A stretch of 64,000 nucleotides of DNA from Alopecurus myosuroides (lineage: Eukaryota; Streptophyta; Magnoliopsida; Poales; Poaceae): contig CM054060.1 in assembly GCA_028641055.1 (NCBI GenBank), forward strand, positions 312,466,949-312,530,948, read 5' to 3'. Positions 55,331-64,000 of the stretch are shown here, one piece after another (within the stretch, counting starts at the first letter, position 1; each line of letters begins with the position of its first letter). The position numbers and the translations under genes are program-made. The notes under the pieces were generated by a model. The model searched no databases. It was given only the letters and a program-made list of their open reading frames with translations, and was not told the origin of the DNA.

Positions 55331-56532
55331 TGATGCTTGCGTTGGCGACAAATATTCTTTGCTACACCTTCATGGTGCCAGGAATTCTTGCTGCTATGGA
55401 TGGCGTGTTGGGAACCCCAAGAGGAGGGTTTGAAGAGCAAGCGGTAAGAATTCCCTCAGTTAAGAACCAAGGTTATCAATCCAGTAGGAGGAAGAGGATC
55501 TCGGGAAGGTTGATGCCACTGACGGTGGTGATGGCGCCTCACCGGTGTCAGCAACAACGTGGAACCTGCACACAACACAACCAAAATACTTTGTCCGAAC
55601 GGTACAGTGAGGTTGTCAATCTCACCGGTCTTGATGAAAACAAAGATTAGACATATAGTGTGGAAAATGGTGTATGCTTGCAGTAAGTAAACAAAGCAGG
55701 AAACTTTTGTGGTTTGTTGAACAGTGTAAGAAAATGGACCGGGGTTCATAGGTTCACTAGTGGTGTCTCTCCATAAAAGATAGCATGTTTGGTGAACAAA
55801 TTATAGTTGGCCAATTGACAAATAGAGGTTGCACCGTAGTGCATATTATAACATGATGACTACTATGATATTTAGTGACGGTGTTACAACAAAATACATA
55901 GACCAAAATCCATCTGCATCTATGACTAATAATCCACCCTCAGGTTATCATCCGAACCCCCTTAGGTATTAAGTTGCAAGCAACAGATAACTTCATTAAA
56001 CAATATGTGTAATGTAAGCAAAGATTGTACACGCGGGCACTCACACCGCTGTTTTCTCCCTACTGGCAACAACACATCCTCCCCCGTCACGTTTCTGTCA
56101 CTCGAGCACAGGCGAAAAGGAGAAATGAACCCACTATCTAGCATAAATACTCCCTCTTGGAGTCACTAGCAACTACTTGGCCAGAGCAACCACTAGCAAC
56201 GAAAAGCATGCAAGATCACAAATAACATATGCAATAAAGACTATAATCAACTTGGCATAAATTTAATATTCATCGGATCCCAGCAAACACAGCGTATATA
56301 ATTACATAAGATCAATCTCGATCATGATAGGGAGCTCACGAGATCTAAACATGGAGGCATATGATGAGAAGACAACCATCTAGCTACTGATATGGACCCG
56401 TAGTCCAAGGATGAACTACTCACGCATCACTCCGGAGGCAGGCATGGCGATGAAGAAACCTCCGGTGATGATTTCCTCTCCGGCAGTGTGCCGGGAGACA
56501 GCTCCAGAAATCCCTAATCTAGAGTTGACGAC
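55331..56532 (-). repeat. 5' LTR of copy 1, truncated
   Basis: About 1.2 kb, homologous to the minus-strand end of the LTR. It retains the ~72-bp segment and stops near GTTGACGAC at 56532, where the 3' LTR of copy 2 begins. Confidence 0.8.
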
Positions 56533-58111
56533 ATATGCTTGCGTTGGGAACCCCAGGAGGAGGGTGTGATGAGCACAACGGTAGGAGTATTCCCCTTAGT
56601 TAAGAACCAGGGTTATAATTCCAGTAGGAGAAAAATGACCTTCGGAAGGTTGATGCCACTGACGGAGGTGCTGGCGCTTCACCGGTGTCAGCAATAACGT
56701 GGAACCTGCACACAACACAACCAAAACACTTTGCCCCAACGGTACAGTGAGGTTGTCAAGCTCACAGGTCTTGCTGAAAACAAAGATTAAACGTATAGTG
56801 TGGAAAACAGTGTATGCTTGCAGTAAGTAAAGAGAGCAGGAAATTGTTGTGGTTTGTTTAACGGTGTGGAAAAATGGATCGGGGTTCATAGGTTCACTAG
56901 TGGTGTCTCTCCATAAAAATAACATGCTGGGTGAACAAATTACAACTGGGCAATTGACAAATAGAGGTTGCGCCGTAGGGCACAATATAACATGATGACT
57001 ACTATGATATTTAGTGCGGGCATTACAACAAAATACATAGACCGAAATCCATCTGCATCTATGACTAATAATCCACCCTCAGGTTATCATCCAAACCCCC
57101 TTAGGTATTAAGTTGCAACCAACAAATAACTGCATTAAACAATGTGTGTAATGTAAGCAATGTTTGTACACGCGGGCACTCTCACCGTTGTTTTCTCCCG
57201 AGTGGCAACATCACATCCTCCCCCATCACGTTTCTGTCACTCGAGCACATGCGAAAAAGGAGGCATGAACCCACTATCTAGCATAAATACTCCCTCTTGG
57301 AGTCACTAGCAACTACTTGGCCAGAGCAACCACTAGCAACGAAAATCATGCAAGATCACAAATAACATATGCAATAAAGACTATAATCAACTTGGAATAA
57401 GGTCAATATTCATCGGATCCCAGCAAACACAGCATATATAATTACATAAGATCAATCTCGATCATGATAGGCAGCTCAAGAAATCTAAACATGGAGGCAT
57501 ATGAGGAGGAGACATCCATCTAGCTACTGCTATGGACCCGTAGTCCAGGGATGAACTACTCACGCATCACTCCGGAGGCAGGCATGGTGATGTAGAACCT
57601 CCGGTGATGATTTCCTCTCCGGCAGGGTGCCGTGAAACAGCTCCAGAACCCCTCTGATCTAGGGTTGACGATGATGGCAGTTGCGAAACTTTTTGTGGAT
57701 TCTTTATCAGGTGCTTAGGGTTTTCCATCCGGGGGAAATAAATAGGCAAAAGGGCAGAGGCGGTGGAGGCCAGGGGGCCCACACCCATAGCTGGCGCGGC
57801 CAAGGGGAGGCTGCGCCACCCTATGGTGTGGCCCCGCTGATGCCCGTCTTCGACTCCTCTTCGGTGTTCTGGATGCTTCCGGGGAAAATAGGCACTTCGG
57901 GCTTTGTGGGGTCGAATTCCGAGAATGTTTCCAGAACAACGTTTCTGAAACCAAAAACAGCAGAAAACAGGGAACTGGCACTTGGCATCTTGTTAATAGG
58001 TTAGTCCCGGAAAACGTATAAAAATGCTTTAAATAAGGGAGAAAACATGTAGCAATTGGCATAATATGATCATGGAGCATCAGATATTAAAAATACGTTG
58101 GAGACGTATCA
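56533..58111 (-). repeat. 3' LTR of copy 2
   Basis: About 1579 bp. It lacks the ~72-bp segment of copy 1 LTRs, so TGCTTGCGTTGG runs straight into GAACCCC. It ends (minus-strand start) at GACGTATCA, 58111. Confidence 0.82.
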
Positions 58112-60760
58112 AGCATCTCTAAGCTTAGTTCCTACTCGTCCTCGAGTAGATAACGATAAAACAATTATTTATTAGGTGACATGCTACTATCATAATCTTG
58201 ATCATTATAATGTAAAAGCATATGTACGCTGAGATCATAGAACTTCAAACACAAACATGATAAATAGAACTTTAATAATAAAGCATAGCAATCACTTTGC
58301 ACCATGAAGAGTATCTTAAATAAAGGATCATGGATAATAATGCAAAGTAAGATAAACGTCTGTTTCAGGTAAAGAGAAAGCCTGGAAAAGTGGTATTTTG
58401 CTAGTCCTTAAGAGTGGGACAAAACATAAATGCCAGGACACTTTCAAAGTTCAAGAGGAAGTCTAGAACAAATGATTTAAGAACAAATAATATCACATCA
58501 TGAAGTAATTATATATGTTTATGGCAAAAATGCTCTCTCAAATGTGCATAAAGTTAGAAGATGGAGACTCAACATAAAAATAAAAAAAGGCCCTTCGCAG
58601 AGAGAAGCAGGGATCACTCATGTGCTAGAGCGTTTTATTTTATTAAACAGAGATATTAAAAGTTTGACACCGTGAAAGTGTGTCTATTTTTTTAGGAGAG
58701 GTGTATGCTAATGTCACCAAATGGTAAACAGACAATACAGTACATCACAAGCAAACTGGATTCACAAGAGAGGCTCCCATGGTGAAGGACGCAACTGGTG
58801 TAGAAGTTCATCCCTCTTTCTCTTTTGTTTACACGATTATGCTTTGACTGATAAATCAGGGGCAAAAATTGTGAAGAGAATTTGTTTGTATTAAATTTGG
58901 GGCTAGGCACCCCGCTGCCAGCTCTTCCATCATTTGGATAAGAGGATGAAGCCACTAGTCCATGGTGTGAAATCCAATCAACAATGAGATAAATATTTTC
59001 TATTGACGTCATAATGAGGAAAAACAAGAACACAAAGCATGAGTAATTTTGAAGGTTTTAAAGGTAACACATGAGCAATTTACTTGCAGTGGCAGTTAAA
59101 TGCCACATATAGGTAGGTATGGTGTACACAATGGGAAAACTTTGGTTTAAGGAGTTTGGATGCACGAGTAGAATTCCATACTCAGTACAGGTGGAGGCTA
59201 GCAAAAGACTGGGAGTGACAAACCAAGAGAGCATAAGAGCCATAATCATGCATAGAGACATAAGCATCATTAATTAAAGCATAAGAGGTATCACAAGTTC
59301 AAAAACTAAGTGGTCATGGAGGCTACTCGTGACTGGTTTGTAGTCATAAACATGGTGTGAGCATGCGCCAAGTCAACCAAATAAAACATTCGAAAGAGAA
59401 TACCATATATTGATGCTTTACTGTGACAAGAACAACTCATGAATCTTTCAAGACATACTAAACGCTCTCATCTATTAAAGGCTATTCATACTACTCAATA
59501 ACCACAAGGCTTTAAACCTAAAATAACATTTAGCATGGCATGAAAAAGTTCTAGCCACAGTCTATACAAGCTTCTACTAGTACTGTAAATAAATTCTACA
59601 TCAAGTAGCAGTTTTTTTCCCAACAAGCATCATACAAGATATGTTTTAACAAAAATACTATTTATGATACAGCAAGAAAACATGAGAGTACTAAAATAAT
59701 ACTACTAAAACTAACAGCTCTTGTAAGAGATGCATGCAAAACAGAAGCTAAATAAAGGCAGGAGACAGACAGAGACTAAGAATTAAACGTATTCTCGTGA
59801 AAAAGTGGAGCGTGTCACTCTCCAATAAAAGAATGCTGGGGTCCAAACAAGATTATTATGAAAATAAAACGAACTCAAAGAAAAATTTAAACAAAAATAA
59901 AAATAAAAGACGCTCCAAGTAAAGCATATAAGGTGTGACCGAATAAAAATATAGTTTCACTAGAAGTGACCTAATAATTTATTGGTGAAGAAGGGGATGC
60001 CTTGGGCATCTCCAAGCTTAGACGCTTGAGTCTTCTTATAATTTTCTGGGATGTACCACTGGGAATTTCCAAGCTTAGGATTTTCACTCTTCTTGATCAC
60101 ATCATATCATCCTCTTCTCTTGACCCTTGAAAACTTTCTTCACACCAAAATTCTCACAATCTTCATTAGTAACGTTAGTGCAATCGAAATAATAAATTCA
60201 CATGGTTCAGTTTTAACACAATCCTAGCCCTAAAAAACACATTAGCTACTATCACAACCTATTTTAAAAATAAATTTCTCAAAAGAACACCAAAAGAAAG
60301 AGATTAAGATGCAAATGCAATTATTGGCAGAAATCTGTCAAAACAGAACAGCAAGAAGAGACTGATTTTTTTCGAAAATCTTCTGTTTCTCAAATAAAAA
60401 AGTGTTCAACTAATAAAACTTGCGTATATATCCCAAGATTATGCACAAAACAAATCATGTCATTTTGAATGTTCTGTGATTTTATACGTAATTAACAATG
60501 GACATAAGAAATATGTTTCCTACGCAGAAATCCGGAATCTAGTCTCAACTTTCCATTAGAGGCTTTACTTGGCTCAACAAAAACACAAAAGAAAAGATAT
60601 AGCGGGGTTTCTAAGGAAATAGAAAACACCCAGGTGCAAAGCACACAAAATAAAACAAAGGAAAACTGAATGAAAACAGAAAAATAAAACGGGTTGTCTC
60701 CGGTAGCGCTTTTCTTTAACGCCTTTCAGCTAGGCATAAAAGATCAACTCAAGTATTTTC
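58112..60760 (-). other. Non-coding 3' half of copy 2 interior
   Basis: Colinear with 50558-53067, again without RT or integrase in any frame. The shared absence points to a family trait, not two separate deletions. Confidence 0.8.
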
Positions 60761-62834
60761 AAGCGAAGAAGCATCAACATCATAACTTCTCTAATAATAG
60801 AGTCAAAATTTAGCTTCATCCTCTTTCTAGGAAAGTGTTCCATACCTTTCTTGAGGGGGAATTGATATTTAGTACTCCCCTCTTTCATATCAATAACAAC
60901 ACCAACAGTTCTAAGAAAAGGTCTTCCCAAAACAATAGGACAAGAAGCAATGCATTCAATGTTCATAACAACAAGATCAACAGAGACAAGGTTATTGTTA
61001 ACCACAATAAGAACATCATCAATTCTACCAATAGGTTTCTTCTTAGCATTATCAGCAAGATGAACATCGAAATAACAGTGTTCCAACTGTGGTAGATCAA
61101 GCATATCATAAAGCTTTTGAGGCATAACAGAGATACTAGCACCAAGATCACACAAAGCATTGCAATAAAAATCATTTACTTTTATCTTAATGATAGGTTC
61201 CCAACCATCATCTAATTTCCTAGGGATAGATGTTTCAAGTTTTAACTTTTCTTCCCAAACTTTCATGAGAGCATTGGTAATATGTTTAGTAAAGTCCATA
61301 TTCATGGCACTAGCATTGGGACTTCTAGCAAGATTTTGTAGAAACATAATAACTTTAAAGATATTACGATCATCAAAATCAAAGTTATTATCATCAAAAG
61401 TAATGGGACCATTGTCTCCTATATCTCTAAAAATGTCAGCACTATTAGTAGAAGTAGTTCAGCAATTTGAAGCAATTTAGCACGTTTCACCGAAGGAGTA
61501 GGGACTTTGTTAACACCAACTACTTTAACATTGATAGTACGAGGTTTACTAGCACTTGGATCTTCAGTTTTACTAGTGGTTGTGATAGAACAAACTATAG
61601 CAATATTATTCTTTCTAGCCAATTCATCTTCTCTTTCCCACCTAGCACGTAATTCAGCCATCAACCTAACATTATTATAAATTTGAACTTGGATGGCATT
61701 CAAAGTTTTACTTTGTTTAACATCTTGTGGCAAAACCTTTAGTTTTAGAAAATCAACATCAATAGAAAGGTTATCTATTTTTTAGGCAAGAACATCTATT
61801 TTACCAAGCTTTTCCTCAACAGATTTATTAAAAGCAGTTTGTGTGCTAATAAATTCTCTAAGCATGTTTTCAAGATCAGGGGTAGAGCTTTTATTGCTAT
61901 TGTAGGAGTTGCCATAAGAATTACCATAACCATTATTAGGAGGATAGGGCTTATAATTGTTTCCACCAAAATTATTTCTATAAGCATTGTTGTTAAAATT
62001 ATTATTTCTAATAAAGTTTAGATCAGCATTCTCTTCTTGAGCAACCAAAGAGGCTAAAGGAACATTATTTGGATCAACTTGAGCTTTACCATTAACAAGC
62101 ATAGACATAGTAGCATCAAGCCTTTCACTCAAAGAGGAGGTTTCCTCAACATAATTTACCTTCTTACCTTGTGGAGCTCTCTCAGTGTGCCACTCTGAAT
62201 AATTTATCATCGTATCATCAAGAAGCTTTGTTTCATTGCCCAAATTGATGGACATAAAGGTACCTCTAGAAGCTGAATCCAATAGGTTCCTTGAGGAGAA
62301 ATTCAGTCCCGCATAAAAAGTTTGTATAATCATCCAAGTAGTCAGTCCATGAGTGGGACAATTCTTCACCATAGTTTTCATTCTTTCCCAAGCTTTAGCA
62401 ACATGTTCATTATCAAATTGTTTAAAATTCATTATGTCACTTTTCAGGGATATAATCATAGCAGGAGGATAATATTTTCCAATGAAAGCATCTTTACACT
62501 TAGTCCATGAATCAATACTGTTTCTAGGCAAAGTTAGAAACCATTCTTTAGCTCTTCCTCTCAAAGAGAAAGGAAATAATTTCAGTTTAATAATATCTCC
62601 ATCCACATCTTTATATTCTTGCATCTCACATAGTTCAACAAAATTATTAAGGTGGGCAGCAGCATCATCAGTACGAATACCAGAAAATTGCTCTTTCATA
62701 ACAAGATTTAATAAAACAGGTTTAATCTCATAGAAAGCAATAGTAGGAGCAGGTGGAGCAACAGGTGTGCAAATAAAATTTTGGTTGTTTGTGCTAGTGA
62801 AGTCACACAACTTACTATTCTCAGAGGAACTCAT
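60730..62834 (-). pseudogene. gag: Copy 2 gag-protease, two defects
   Basis: Starts MSSSENSKL at 62834; the open frame also reads upstream through the leader into the LTR, to 63047. Gag is intact over about 350 codons (RTDDAAAHLNNFVELCEMQEY, SLRGRAKEWFLTLPRNS, EYYPPAMI-like block, FNKSVEEKLGKIDVLA) to a TAA at 61784-61782. The same frame continues to a frameshift near 61460. The protease-like domain follows in another frame, with LCDLGASISVMPQKLYD and IVLGRPFLRT. The last ~20 codons are frameshifted relative to copy 1. Less decayed than copy 1. Confidence 0.87.
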
Positions 62835-63000
62835 TTTAGCAAAATAATAGCAAGCAAATAAATAACAATTATAAAGTAAACTAATTTTTTTTGTGTTTTT
62901 AATATAGAGAAGTAAAACAAGACAAAAAAAACAAGACAATAAACAAAATAAAGAGGTTGAGAGTGAGAGACTCCCCTTGCAAGAAGACTTCTTCCTCCCC

Positions 63001-63013
63001 GGCAACGGCGCTA
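63001..63013 (-). promoter_or_regulatory. Primer-binding-site region of copy 2
   Basis: TAGCGCCGTTGCC on the minus strand, 10 bp after the LTR end. It matches the TGGCGCCGTTGCC leader phrase common to Triticeae Athila-type gypsies, with G changed to A at one position. Copy 1 has a more degraded version at 55309-55321. Confidence 0.65.
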
Positions 63014-63023
63014 GAAAAATCCT

Positions 63024-64000
63024 TGATGCTTGCGTTGGGAACCCCAAGAGGAGGGTGTGATGAGCATAGCGGTAGGAGTTTTCCCCTTAGTTAAGAATCA
63101 GGGTTATCAATCCACTAGGAGAAAGAGGACCTTCGGAAGGTTGGTGCCACTGACGGTGGTGCTGGCGCTTCACCGGTGTTAGCAAAAACGTGGAACCTGC
63201 ACACAACACAACCAACATACTTTGCCCCAACGATATAGTGAGCTTGTCAATCTCACCGATCTTGCTGAAAACAAAGACTAAACATATAGTGTGGAAAACT
63301 GTGTATGCTTGAAGTAAGTAAAGAGAGCAGGAAATTGTGGTGGTTTGTTTAACAGTGTGGAAAAATGGACCGGGGTTCATAGGTTCACTAGTGGTGTCTC
63401 TCCATAAAAATAACATGTTGGGTGAACAAATTACAGCTGGGCAATTGACAAATAGAGGTTGCACCCTAGTGCACAATATAACATGATGACTACTATGATA
63501 TTTAGTGCGGGCATTACAACAAAATACATAGACCGAAATCCATCTGCATCTATGACTAATAATCCACCCTTAAGTTATCATCCGAACCCCCTTAGCTAAG
63601 AATTAAGTTGAAAACAACAGATAACTACATTAAACAATATGTGTAATATAAGCAATGATTGTACATGCGGGCACTCTCACCGCTGTTTTCACCCTAGTGG
63701 CAACATCACATCCTCCCCCGTCACGTTTCTGTCACTCGAGCACAGGCGAAAAGGAGGCATGAACCCACTATCTAGCATAAATACTCCCTCTTGGATTCAC
63801 TAGCAATGCCAGAGCAACCAGTAGAAACGGAAAGCATGCTAGATCACAAATAACAGATGCAGTAAACACTATGATCAACTTGGCATAAGGTCAATATTCA
63901 TCAGATCACAGCAAACACAGCATACAGAATTACATAAGATCAATCTCGATCATGATAGGGAGCTCACGAGATCTAAACATGGATGCATATGAGGAGGAGA
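63024..64000 (-). repeat. 5' LTR of copy 2 (partial, window edge)
   Basis: 977 bp of the LTR, starting TGATGCTTGCGTTGGGAACC on the plus strand and lacking the ~72-bp segment, as in the 3' LTR of the same copy. The U3 part lies beyond the window. Confidence 0.82.

Larger units (their letters stand above)
47303..56532 (-). mobile_element. Non-autonomous gypsy element, copy 1 (gag-protease only)
   Basis: Minus strand. The 3' LTR is 47303-47422 plus 49038-50557 (split by a solo Copia LTR), the interior 50558-55330, and the 5' LTR 55331-about 56532, cut short by copy 2. LTR termini are TGATACGTCTCC and ...GCATCA (minus). The LTR resembles the Sabrina/WHAM group of Triticeae gypsies and the gag is of Athila type. 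Only gag and protease remain, and both are frameshifted; the 2.5 kb between protease and 3' LTR has no RT or integrase. Confidence 0.82.
56533..64000 (-). mobile_element. Non-autonomous gypsy element, copy 2 (runs off the window)
   Basis: 3' LTR about 56533-58111, interior 58112-63023, 5' LTR from 63024 to beyond 64000. Same family as copy 1. It lies in or against copy 1's 5' LTR and probably inserted there. Its 3' LTR start is slightly degraded (ATATGCTTGCG for TGATGCTTGCG), so no target duplication could be read. Confidence 0.82.

Noticed and set aside
49038..58080. Tandem array of a satellite or CRISPR-like repeats (recurring ~1.2-1.6 kb blocks)
   Set aside because: The recurrences are LTRs of two gypsy copies, with TG/CA ends and interiors between them; the genome is eukaryotic.

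Overview
The window is nuclear DNA of a grass, most likely a large-genome Pooideae species of the wheat/oat/ryegrass type. The evidence is wall-to-wall nested retrotransposons: Copia elements primed by initiator tRNA-Met, an Angela-type Copia LTR, gypsy LTRs that begin TGATACGTCTCC on the minus strand, a Tat-type gypsy, and two grass L1-type LINEs. I found no intact ordinary host gene. The only host-gene trace is a decayed receptor-like kinase near 46.5-47.2 kb. The species cannot be fixed from the sequence alone.

Layout: (1) 453-7551 is a complete Copia element with 547-bp LTRs and a TTAGT target duplication; gag and protease are broken, but integrase-RT-RNase H is one long open frame. (2) About 8.6-37.65 kb is a four-level nest. 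A second Copia (about 8.64-12.447 kb) is cut inside its RT by a minus-strand element with 3.86-kb LTRs and only 515 bp between them. The right LTR of that element is split by a full-length LINE (LINE A, perfect 16-bp target duplication 16941-16956 / 37271-37286). LINE A is in turn split in ORF2 by a 13.2-kb Tat-type gypsy (about 23.47-36.705 kb) that has lost its 5' end. (3) About 39.0-45.47 kb is a second, GC-rich LINE (LINE B) with nearly complete ORF1 and ORF2. (4) 46.5-47.24 kb holds the receptor-kinase pseudogene. (5) 47.303-64.0 kb holds two adjacent minus-strand gypsy elements of one family. Both carry gag and protease only, and the LTR of the first contains a 1610-bp solo Copia LTR with an AGAAT duplication.

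The most notable object is in the Tat-type gypsy. Downstream of integrase and on the opposite strand lies a gene that I can resolve into eight exons (35125 down to 29934). All seven introns have GT-AG borders. Every phase matches, giving 1392 codons with a single internal stop. It has its own TATA box. The same element carries 42 copies that I located of the 7-mer TACTCGG (either strand) in coding, intron, non-coding and LTR sequence, against one or two expected by chance. Its leading edge is also fused in frame to the LINE reverse transcriptase, giving one 1579-codon open frame made of two unrelated transposons.

All boundaries, motif counts and exon joints were read by eye. Family names are given only where the sequence itself suggested them.
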